A stretch of DNA of 64,000 bases, from NCBI GenBank assembly GCA_029945375.1, contig JAQOTE010000027.1, forward strand, positions 1 through 64,000, in the 5' to 3' direction. The position numbers and the translations under genes are program-made. Below are positions 11,111 to 20,189 of this stretch, in pieces; position 1 is the first letter of the stretch, and every line of letters starts with the position of its first letter. Origin of the DNA: Agaricus subrufescens (lineage: Eukaryota > Basidiomycota > Agaricomycetes > Agaricales > Agaricaceae). The notes below the pieces were generated by a model. The model ran no database searches. It saw nothing but the letters and a program-made list of their open reading frames with translations, and was not told where the DNA came from.

Positions 11111-11466
11111 TCACATTTGAATCAACATAGATCCGGAGGGGTCACCAGTAGAAACGACCTCGGCATTGGTTAGATGTGCGGGATTGATAGTTTCGTTCGT
11201 AGCCGAATGGATAGCATCATGAGTAGAGTTAAGGGCGTCATCGAGGGATGAATTAAAAAGACTTGGTGATCCGGGGGTTGATGGGAGTGTGCCCGTGTCG
11301 TTATCATCGAAGTACCTTCGCGATCTTTTTTCATACGGTTTGGTTCGCGCCCTCCGGAAAGCTCCCTTGCCCATAGAACGATGGGAGCCATATCCCGCTT
11401 TGTCCACCAACTCATTTTCTTTCCTAATGGCGCTGCTAATTATAGCCCGCGTCATGTTCACAACTA
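11111..11466 (-). CDS. Element A Pol, C-terminal end (after Plavaka insertion)
   Basis: Minus-strand continuation of the A polyprotein. When the Plavaka and one copy of its CATCC duplication are removed, ..NGHTKD from 51271 joins DVVVNMTRAIIS here in the same frame and runs on to ..SGSMLIQM and a stop at 11111-11113. The piece is basic in its middle (RRARTKPYEKRSRRYF) and Ser/Thr/Asn-rich at the end. No catalytic motif is seen; it would be the tail beyond the integrase. Confidence 0.7.
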
Positions 11467-11486
11467 CATCCATCAGGAAAATGTTT

Positions 11487-11775
11487 TAGGCCTTATTCAT
11501 GCCTTATACGACTTAGTCAACTGTTTAAGGCTTCCATAAGGCAATGTTGCATAAGCCAGGGTCTAATCTTAACCATGGCTTATGCTTGCCTTAATATTGT
11601 TAAGCATAAGTCTGGAGCATAAGTTTGGGTATAATGATGTCTGAGATGACTTCATAAAGTTGGTCTAAGGCAGTCTTAAGGTACTTAAGGTACTTAAGTC
11701 TGGACCAAGGTTGAGGGATAAGGATGTCAAAGACAGCTCAATAAGTTGGTCTTAAGGTATTTTTAAGGTACTTAA
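11487..11775. repeat. Left subterminal repeat zone of the Plavaka element
   Basis: Repeated CTTAAGGTACTTAA and GGATAAGGATGTC-type blocks: about 11,620-11,700, about 11,705-11,770, and a third copy displaced by copia B to 33373-33460. Short inverted pieces such as CATGCCTTATTC also occur near the right end (51,205-51,220). No coding potential seen. Confidence 0.6.
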
Positions 11776-12251
11776 TGTTGACGAAATACCTCGAGTTATA
11801 CGCTCGGTATGACGTGTATGAGCAACTACTGTGCACTATGCACTATGCCACACCTTTTCAATCGTTTTATGCATGTATACTGCGGACTCCTTCTGCGGAC
11901 TCCTGTTTTACCTATATGTTTCACATTACCCTTTACCACTATGAGGTTCTTTGTCGAGTATATAAACCCTATGTATATTCCATAGAATAACAGTTCAGTT
12001 TCCTCTCTCACTTTGCTCTACAAGCTCTCTCAGCTCTACCAACTCTATCTACTACTTCTATCCTCCTACTGCTAGGATTTACAAGCAATGTGAGTCTATC
12101 CGATCTCCATGCTGCAGGTACATCAGCAAAAGGTTTGGCTACTTGAAGCCACTTGAAGGTACTTGAGAATTCTCAAGTAGCCCTCAAGTATCTTCAAGTA
12201 GCCTCAAGTAGCCAAACCTTTTGCTGATGTAGCAGCTCTGCTTTATCAACA
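11776..12251 (+). repeat. Copia B 5' LTR with TATA box and splice donor
   Basis: TATATAAA at 11959-11966 is the likely promoter, with transcript start expected near 11,990. The stretch CAAT|GTGAGT at 12086-12095 is a 5' splice site that splits the gag start codon (see the intron entry). A MITE occupies 12121-12229. Confidence 0.9.
12121..12229. mobile_element. 109-bp hairpin MITE in the copia 5' LTR
   Basis: Begins CATCAGCAAAAGGTTTGGCT and ends with the inverse; 26-bp terminal inverted repeats continue into an imperfect whole-length palindrome. TA dinucleotides at 12119-12120 and 12230-12231 are the target duplication, as for Tc1/mariner-type MITEs. It is absent from the 3' LTR copy (about 33,352), so it inserted after copia B. 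Confidence 0.9.
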
Positions 12252-12264
12252 GGTTATGGGCCCC
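12252..12264 (+). other. Copia B primer-binding site (initiator tRNA-Met half-molecule type)
   Basis: GGTTATGGGCCCC directly follows the LTR. It is complementary to the anticodon stem-loop of initiator tRNA-Met (GGGCCCAUAACC), the primer mode known for Drosophila copia. Confidence 0.75.
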
Positions 12265-12459
12265 GCAATCGCTCTCGCCTTTCTGGCTCAGATACGATCT
12301 GTGGATCTATTTTAGATCTCGCTTCTCTGAAGCTTGAGTTCTATATTCATCCCAATCGCTCACTGTTGAAACAGTTGATAGCCTTTGTTGGATTCTATAT
12401 ATAACCTTAGATAGAGTTTGTCGTACCCTAGATTACATTTACTGACTGCCGGGTTGCAG

Positions 12460-14168
12460 GGCCGCAAACGGAATCTCCGTCAACGCTCTCCCCAAACTCA
12501 CTGGTGTCGACAACTGGGACAGTTGGTCACGCCGTGTTAGGAACGTCCTCATCTTGATGAGGCACCCCGATACCACCCTTTCTGCGTGGGAAGTCTCCGG
12601 GTCAGACAAGGCCTTACCCAAGGTCCCTGAACCCAAGAGCGACAACGATGTCACGGCTTGAGGCTCTTGGAAAGAGACCAATGCCAGAGACGCTCTCTCC
12701 TTGCAGGCAACTGCAGTGATCGAGAGTGCTCTTCCCGATCATATGATCAGGGAAAGCTTCGCTGATGCCAAGGCCCTTTGGACCAAACTCAAAGAGACTT
12801 ACGGGGTTCGTGGACCTTCCTTCGTTTATTCTAAACTGATGGAAGCCATGACATTCAAAGTTCCTGATATAGCCGATCCATCTGGATCCATCGCGCATCT
12901 TCGCGCAATCTTCTCTCAAATCTCCGATGCGGGGGCTCCTATTCATGAGTCCCTTCAAGTGATGATGCTACTTAACGCATTGCCACCACGCCTTGAAGGC
13001 GTGACTTCAGTCATGCTGGCCTCTTCAAAGAAGGTCACTGATATGGAGTTTGATGCCGCACGAGATGCGATTATGGGTGCCTGGCGAAACCCTCATTCTA
13101 CTGCTAATGCGGCCAAGTTTAGACAACAAGGCCAGCAGAAACCTCAGTGGAACCGTAACAACGGTCAACCACAAGCTTCTGGGTCGAAGCCTCCGGCTCC
13201 CCAACAACAGAAGCAGCAGCAGCAGCAGAAGCCGGCCCAACAGGGTCCTTCTGGCCGGAACAATGGCAATGAGAAGAAGCGCAAGCGCACACGAGGCCGA
13301 GGCAAAGGCAAGGGCAAGAACCAAGGTGGTGTCGCCCAAATCGAGGAAGTGCCTGCAGATTACAATGCGGCATCCGCGATTGCCTTCCCCATGGTAGCCG
13401 AAGTACCGGCTCCTTCCACACGCTCCCTGGTGGAGCGCATACGTCAAGGAAAGGTCGAGAACATGACGATGGGATCTACTCCTATCTCCGCTCCTTCCGG
13501 TGCGTTTTCTCCCGTTCTTACTCCAGAGGAATATCCAAACTGACGAAATCGTTTATCCTATCTTTTCACCTTCGGATTGCGATCGTCGCTCCAATTGTGG
13601 TCATATTGCACATCCCTATTGCGATGGCCATAATTGTAATCATCTGAATCATTCCGATGACGATGAAACTTCTGACCATTCTGACGCATCTAACCAATTC
13701 TATAATTGGATTTGCGAATGGCGGAATGATATTCCCCAATATGCATCACCTACTCCGACCCCTGGAACTTCTGTCTCTGATCCCACGGATGACGGAACAT
13801 GGTTACCCGGTACGGATGGATATCCTGCCTGGACGATCCATGATCATTCCATACGGGAATCGGAATACGCCCTAAATCAACGGGAACCTTCGGAACCCGT
13901 GGATTACGAAATGACTCCGGAACTTCCTTCCGATGTCTATCGTGGCTGGGCATTTGATGAAACACCACATGGCTGGTCCCTGACTTCTGCGGACATTGCA
14001 CCTCCTGCTGTCCCGCACTGGTCTGTGACTACTTCGGAAATCTATTGGGCATATGAATCTGATGATGATGATAACCGCACAATCACATCTTCGGAAATTC
14101 GCAACGAACTCTATGGGGTTTGTGCGGATGATTTCATCCCTTATGATCAACGATCATTTGATTCCCGA
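12460..14168 (+). pseudogene. Copia B Gag and start of Pol, with one nonsense and one frame change
   Basis: From the spliced ATG, NGISVNALPKLTGVDNWDSW is the usual N-terminal copia Gag motif, followed by ALWTKLKETYGV and MLLNALPPRLEGV of the Ty1/copia Gag fold, then a Gln-rich and Lys/Arg-rich tail (KKRKRTRGRGKGKGK). An in-frame TGA lies at 12659-12661 (DNDVTA/GSWKET). At about 13,541 the frame ends (EEYPN, TGA) while the +1 frame continues: DEIVYPIFSPSDCDRRSN.., with a Cys/His cluster (CGHIAHPYCDGHNC), to the C insertion point. The +1 change could be an indel or a recoding site (AAC UGA C). Confidence 0.8.
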
Positions 14169-15520
14169 TGTAGAGGTAGTAAATGAAACGTTAAGGGTGT
14201 AGCTAGTTTAATAAACACACCACACTTCACTAACTAGTACTCGTAAATGCAAGTTCGTGGGGAGATATTCAAGAGAAAAGGTTATTTCGAAGTTAAAAGT
14301 TAATAAAGAAGGAATTCCAAATAAAAGAATCCTCAAACTTGTTCTAGCTACGAACGGGCCGAAGGGCTACGTGAACTTTGAACTCTAGCTACTGCGTTGT
14401 AGCCAAACTAAGTCGCACCAATGACGTTTAATGAGGAGCTGCGATGATCTAACTCGCCAGTTATCCACCGACTCCGCAATTACAACTCAAACTAGCACCG
14501 ACTTACACCTCTGCTGGATATAAGCGTGCGATGGTAGCCTAGCTAGTCTCTTAAACTATCGTATCACTGTCAACCTAGTGAATTCTCTGAACGGGTAGCG
14601 TCTCCGACGTGAACTGCTGAACTAGTCTGAGTTTTTCTAGAAGCTCTCTCGCAAGCTAGTTGTTATTCACTTATTAGATCGCTACTTTACAAATCACGAT
14701 CCTCAAAGCTAGACGTGGGCCGGAGATTGCTTGCCTTTCTTGACGCTAGCTAGAGGGTTTTTATATTCACATTATGCGTACAAATATTAACAAAGTAGTT
14801 CTACTATTACTAAGGGTATCATATGGACTGGGCTGAGGGTACGGATAGATCCTATCCGCACCAATCATCATGGTTGGAGCAGGTGCTGCCTGACGTCGCT
14901 TAGCACCTTACCCCTTCCAACTAACAATGGTAGCTAGTCCCCATTGTGCTACCCCTGGCATCCACATGGGTACGTTGTCAGGTTTCAGAATGCCGAAGGC
15001 CGCTTGGCTGAACGTTCTATCCGTTCAGATTCGTTATCGATATGTGATGAGAATCCTAATCGGTGATATGTCCGGCTAGCTAGTGGGTCCACGATAATCT
15101 GATGGGATTTCAGCTCGCTAGTTTGCGTGATAGCCGTTCCCTGTCCGAGCCGATGTCTTCTGCGGGTCAACTGCTTCGAATAGTATATCTCGGGAGGAGT
15201 GATCTGTAGTTTCGCTAAGCATAAATCGACGTTTCGTCTAGGTAGTTAGAGCGTCATCGTCGTATTTCGGCCTAATTAGTTGTCACCACCAGATCTAATG
15301 CCTCTACTCGGATCATTCCTGGTAGCTAGTGACTATATTTGCCTTACACGGTACAGTTTTCCCGTATAAGAGTCAAGGCGGATTTATCAGACTACGAGAG
15401 ATACTATTGAGGTGTCGAGAGATGGTTAGGTTCTGACCCTGCACCTTGGCTAGTGGGTGTTATACCCTTGTAAATACTAGCTAGTACATTTCTACGCGTA
15501 AAACGGCGCGGGCCGTATCA
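14169..15520 (-). repeat. Element C 3' LTR (1352 bp)
   Basis: TGTAGAGG...GTATCA in plus orientation. CTAGCTAG lies at 14539, 14746, 15076 and 15477. A minus-strand TATAAAAA (14758-14765) would be the LTR promoter. The abutting minus-strand purine run GTGAGGGGGAGA (about 15,521-15,532) is the polypurine tract. Confidence 0.95.
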
Positions 15521-16135
15521 TCTCCCCCTCACTATAAGCTGACTGTCCCCAGTCATCGAACTGCTGGATATTTCTGAGTTTATCGGGGCTGTTGCCATGC
15601 TTCTGGTATACTGACTTGTGCCTACGCGAATCCCTCGGGTGCTTTTAGCCACACGTGTTGCTGATGTTTTAGGAACTAGCGGTCTGCCTGTCATTTTAAC
15701 TACGGGGTGCGGAATATTGGGTACACGTGGCGAATATTTTTAGATCTCGGACCTCGGGGTTAACTAGTTAGTTCCCGGGTTGGCGGATCCTCCATCGCTT
15801 GATCGGACTCGCTATCTCCGCTTCTATTTTTATACCTTATCCTCCGTTCCTCGATAGCTACTGATTCTTCTGTCTTTTTACTGTCTAGCTCACTTGTGTA
15901 GAGACAGAAACATCGCTGTAACTGGTATGGATGGACAAAACAGCTCGTCCGTGCTTTTTGTCTCGTCCGATTTTAATCGTGTTCCTGCGATGGCATAGGA
16001 TTAGGTAGGTGGCGTTGCTTTATTAGGTACGGCGGTTACGGGCTCGGCCAACTACCAACTCGGCCGGGAACGCCTTATATAAACGTTTCCTTGGCTTGGT
16101 AGCGTGTCCTTTGTTTCTTGCCTCCTGCTTCTACG
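15521..16135. other. Noncoding segment between the C 3' LTR and the first antisense gene
   Basis: About 600 bp without a convincing ORF on either strand. It begins with the polypurine tract of C (minus strand) and ends with the TATA promoter of the antisense gene. Several CTAG/ACTAG-rich spots. Confidence 0.6.
16076..16083 (+). promoter_or_regulatory. TATA box of antisense gene 1 in element C
   Basis: TATATAAA, 53 bp upstream of the ATG at 16136 and on the strand opposite to gag-pol. No longer ORF crosses it. Confidence 0.65.
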
Positions 16136-17922
16136 ATGCCTGCTGCTAAACCCAAGCCTCGCAAGTCTACTGTCGCCTCGAAGCCTCAAACTGCTCCCAA
16201 ATCTAAGTCTCGGCCCCATATCAAACAGGAAAAGGTCGCCGCTTCTTCTGCTACTACATCTGCCCCTCCGTCGGCGGCGCTTGTGGCTTTGAAGGCCTCT
16301 TTGACTGCAAAGACTGCTGCTCGCGTACTCGCACAAGCTCGCGCTGAGGAGACTGCCCTCGCCGAGAAACTGGCGAAGTTGCAAGCCGCTGAACCGGACC
16401 CTCTTCCCGTTGTTGAGGTAGAGGACCCCGTTGCTTCTGATCCGTGAGTCGATCCTTAGGATGATACTAACTAGGGATGCTATTGATTGTTCGGTGTCTA
16501 GCGAGGATTCCGCCGATGAAACTGCCGAAGGAAGCGTTGACGAATTGGCTAACGATTCTGCTGAGCGCCCAGCCCGCGGCCAGAAGCGCCCTCGTTCTGT
16601 TTCGCCTGAGGTGGTTTCCGCTAAAGCTCCTCGCACCTCTGCGCGTCAGTCTGCTGCCGCTTCCAAAATCAAAGCTACTCCTCCCGCTTCCACGTCCAAA
16701 ACAACCCTCCCTGCCAAAACGAAAGCTCCGAAGGCGGACCCTATCGAGCGTCGCAAAGGCGCCTTGCTTACTATCACTGAGAAGGCCAAATTCGATAAGA
16801 AACACCCCCCCCCGGTTCGTGGCAGTGGTATGTTTTGAAGACTTCCGTTTCTTTTTAAACTAGTTTCGCTGATCTGCTCTTTTACAGGCTTACGTCGTAG
16901 CGACGACTTAGTACGGGACTATGGTATTGTTGCTGGCACCCCCATCCTTGATCATACGGCTAGCCTCTTCACTATGGCTTCTGATATCTGCTCTCGTGCG
17001 GTCCCGGATGGCGGTTGTATCTCTTGTTTGTTGAATTTCAACATCTGTGATCATTCTTACGATACTCTTTCTGGTGAGACTCGGGCAGCGACGGCGGACG
17101 TGCGTGACGAACTCAGCGCTGCTATAGCTGGTGCTGCATGTTTAACTTGTCGCGCTAAAGGCCGTTCCCATTGCTCCCACAATAAGCCTGCGCCTGTGGT
17201 CCAATTCTTGGCCGAGGCCCTCCGTTCTCATGGTCTCTCTAGCGAGTCCTGTACGTCTTTTCTCTTTGGTCTTTTTCTGTACTGATTTTGTCGGTTTTAC
17301 TTCTTTTCTAGCTCTTCGTGTTGCCGCGCGCAATCTTAGCGTTGGTTACACTCAATTGACGATGCAACAGAAGCTTCTGTCATTGTCCCAAGCTCGTCTT
17401 CTGTCTGATTGTGCCTGTCACGCCGCGGAGATTTTGCAAGCTCGAGCAGTGCATGCCCACGATCCCGATTATTTCGTCAACGCCCATCTCGTCAAGGATC
17501 GTTCGCAACTCGATACGCTTTTCGAGATTTGTGAACAATTCTTTCCGTCCCCTGGCGCCCCCGAAGCTTCTCATGAAGCCGCTCTTCGTCTCTATCAGGC
17601 TTACGGCGACATGATGAACTTTATTCATGAGACCGACGACTTGCACCGTGGCGGTCATTACTGGAGTAACCTCCCGGAGAGGCCCCCCCTTCATGCTAGT
17701 TTTTCAACTCGTAATACGATGGCTCAGGAGATGCACTTTCGCCAGCCAACTGAGGCTTCTGAAGATTCTGTCAATGACGAACTTGCTGGAGAGGAGGCCG
17801 CCGATGAAGATGCTTCTGAAGAGGAGGTGGCCGCTGAGGCCGTCGTCCCCATTACCTCCTCTTCTCGCTCCTCGCCGTCCAAAGGCAAAGGCAAGGCTGT
17901 GGTGGACGAGTCTGCCGTTTGA
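16136..17922 (+). CDS. Antisense accessory gene 1 of element C: 535-aa Cys/His-cluster protein
   Basis: Not recognised as a known family. Four exons give one frame: 16136-16443, 16502-16827, 16888-17250 and 17312-17922, with donors GTGAGT, GTATGT, GTACGT and acceptors CTAG, ACAG, CTAG; total 1608 nt with stop. The N-terminal ~210 residues are basic and rich in Lys, Pro, Ser and Ala (KPKPRKSTVASKPQ; GQKRPRSVSPE, a possible nuclear signal). Residues about 246-309 hold two similar clusters, C255-x2-C258-x6-C265-x-H267 and C296-x2-C299-x7-C307-x-H309, likely metal-binding. A helical middle follows, then an acidic tail (EEAADEDASEEE) and a basic GKGKGK end. This suggests a nuclear nucleic-acid-binding protein, by inference only. 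It lies between pol and the 3' LTR, opposite to pol. Confidence 0.75.
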
Positions 17923-18729
17923 TCGTCGTCTGCTGGTGGGGTCTCCATTTCTGCCACGGTTTCATTTTATTTTTCTGTCTTATCTTGCTGTTGTCTTGTT
18001 TTGAATCTGTACTTAACTCGGGTATCCACTCCCATCTCTGTCGTAGTTAAAGTACTGAATTCAAATTTCTGTTGTTCCGTTCCTAGCTTGTGTTTCCGCA
18101 AACAGCTAGCTGGTGCCCTAATCGGATTCTTGATCCGTAACTACAACTTATCTCCTTCTGGTGGCAATTATTTCATCGCGTCATACCTTTGAGATTTCGC
18201 TCTGTTATTTGAAATTGGGCTATCTGTAATCCGATCGCTCCTCTTTTTAGAGTAGATCGGAAGCCGATCTCTTCCCAGCATTAGGCTGGTTGCTTTTCTG
18301 TCTTTTTGCGAGGTAAAGGTCTTGTATATTCCCTTGCTGCTTACGGCCTGGCCTGAAAAAACCTACGGAGGTTCTCTTTTACCCCTCCCCCCCACTATAT
18401 GTTTAAGACGCCCTCGTCGAACACTTAGTGCATAAGTTGCCCTTGTGACACCAGCTAGCACGTCCTTTACAAGTGTGCAGGTCTAAGCGAATGCCGCTTA
18501 CATTTTTCCGAACTACCAAGTTACGTGCTCTGGAGCATGTGGTCGGTAGGTACCCGAGAAGTGAACAAGTCCCCCTACCCATGCTTTATTATCGCTCACT
18601 AGCTAGCAGGATGCCATGGGTCGAGTTCGCTTCGTATCTGATTTTGCTGGTCGAGGCGGCTATAAAAGAGGCCCTCCTCGGTTTATTTTCAGACATCGAA
18701 CCGCCTACCCTACCCTCGATTCGCCCTAC
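17923..18729. other. Spacer between the two antisense genes of element C
   Basis: About 800 bp, pyrimidine-rich, without a supported gene. It carries CTAGCTAG at 18599 and the TATA box of antisense gene 2 at 18661. Confidence 0.5.
18661..18668 (+). promoter_or_regulatory. TATA box of antisense gene 2 in element C
   Basis: TATAAAAG, 69 bp upstream of the ATG at 18730. This favours that ATG over the in-frame ATG at 18616, which lies upstream of the box. Confidence 0.6.
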
Positions 18730-20064
18730 ATGTCTTCGACCCCTTCCAATGCCCCTACTGGCCCTTCTGGCGGTTTACGTCCCGATACGCAACTAGCTAA
18801 GACCGAGTTGGAAGATAATGTCACTAATTATCACCATCGCGTCAATCGCTACGAGTCGAAACAAACCACTCGAGGTTCTGTAGGCAATGCCTTGTCCCTG
18901 GTGCCTGATTCTGCTGTGCGTTGTGGCTAGCTTGTCCTATTTTAGTTTTATCTAACGATGCCATACAGACTGCCTTGCTACAGCAGCTCAAGTCCGATCC
19001 CGCAGCCGTTGACAAGCCCGAGATATTCAAATTGCTGGGCCGTACTAAACGCTGTTTCGACCACTGGCAGGACAATTTCGAAAAGGATTACAAGTATCCC
19101 ACTGTATACTCCAGGCTAGTTGAGATCCTGGAACAGAAGACTCGTACCAAGGGTCCCTCGTCCGGCAACGCCACCCCTGTATCCAATATCAGCACTAAAG
19201 GTTCCTCGGCTGGGTCTGAGGCGTCTAACGTCCCTCCTTCTAAAAAGGTAAACCTCTAGCTACTTGCTCTATTAGGTGCTGATGAGGATTCAGCGTCGTT
19301 ATGCTAAGACTATTAAGTCCTCTGCCACTGTCGAGAGTAGCGATAGCGGTAGCGAAGAGGAGGTCGTTGTCGTCCCTCCTCATAATGCTCCTAAGCTTCC
19401 TGCTACATCTAACGTAAGCTGATCTTCTTCTTGTTTCTTAACTAGTGGTTAATATCGCCCCTAGGCCATGGAGATCGACGATGATGGGTCTATTCCTTCT
19501 CTCGTCCCCACTGCCCCAGGTAGTGAAGCCTCTTCCGCCAGAACTCGAAGCAACTCTTGTTCTGCTGCGGTGCGTGCAACTAACTACTTCTGATATCGCA
19601 CCCATTCCTGATTAGTCCTCTCTATCTGGTCGTTTCAGGGGCCATCTCCTATTCGTCCCCAGACGGTGCGTATTCCTTATGCCACTGTGCCCGGCTTGGA
19701 TACTAGTAGCTGGACTTACAAACGCGCTGTACAGCTCCTTACTGGTATGGGTACTGCGGCATCCATAACTGCCCCGTTACATTCTGGTGCGGTATCTGCT
19801 ACTAGCTAGTTTATGATCTGTACTGATGCATATCTATTAGGCAAAGGCCTTCTTAGTGTTGTACAAGGACTTGCCGCTTCCGCCCTCGAGGTCGACCATG
19901 CCGCCCTCAAGACCTCATCCAAGCACAACTTGGAGGCTAGATACTTGGTCACTAATGGCCAATTAGTTTCGGCTGCTCAGGACTTGGAAGTTTCTGTACG
20001 CCGTTACGAGTTCCTCGCACAACAACAAGATACTTTGACGGGTATGCTTAACAAGGGCACCTAA
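18730..20064 (+). CDS. Antisense accessory gene 2 of element C: 339-aa protein
   Basis: No family recognised. Six exons join in frame: 18730-18915, 18969-19247, 19294-19413, 19465-19569, 19639-19744 and 19841-20064 (1020 nt with stop). All have GT donors and AG acceptors (GTGCGT, GTAAAC, GTAAGC, GTGCGT, GTATGG). Visible features: MSSTPSNAPTGPSGG start, a helical basic stretch (LLGRTKRCFDHWQDNFEKDY), a Ser/Glu-rich linker (SSDSGSEEEVVVV), EIDDDGSIPS, and a C-terminal helical, coiled-coil-like segment (SAAQDLEVSVRRYEFLAQQQ). A possible structural or oligomerising partner of antisense gene 1, by position only. It ends 125 bp from the convergent pol stop. Confidence 0.72.
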
Positions 20065-20189
20065 CTAGCTAGCCTAGCCCCTGTCCCTTTTCAAGGTTAC
20101 TGTAGTAGTTCTGTACTTCTGAGACCGTCCTGTCCTTTCCGTTGAAGATCGTGTCCTAGCTAGTGTTTGTTTCGCAATCTAGCTTTTTG

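Larger units (their letters stand above)
12090..12459 (+). other. Leader intron of copia B; splicing creates the gag start codon
   Basis: Donor GTGAGT at 12090 inside the LTR, acceptor TTGCAG ending at 12459, and a branch-like ACTGAC about 17 bp upstream. Joining AT (12088-12089) to GGCCGCAAAC (12460 on) makes ATG GCC GCA AAC, in frame with gag. No ATG in the unspliced leader opens the same frame as convincingly. The intron contains the MITE and the primer-binding site. Confidence 0.7.

Noticed and set aside
18616..18729. Earlier start (ATG 18616) for antisense gene 2
   Set aside because: The TATAAAAG box lies downstream of it, which favours ATG 18730; the 38-aa extension may still be used if another promoter exists.
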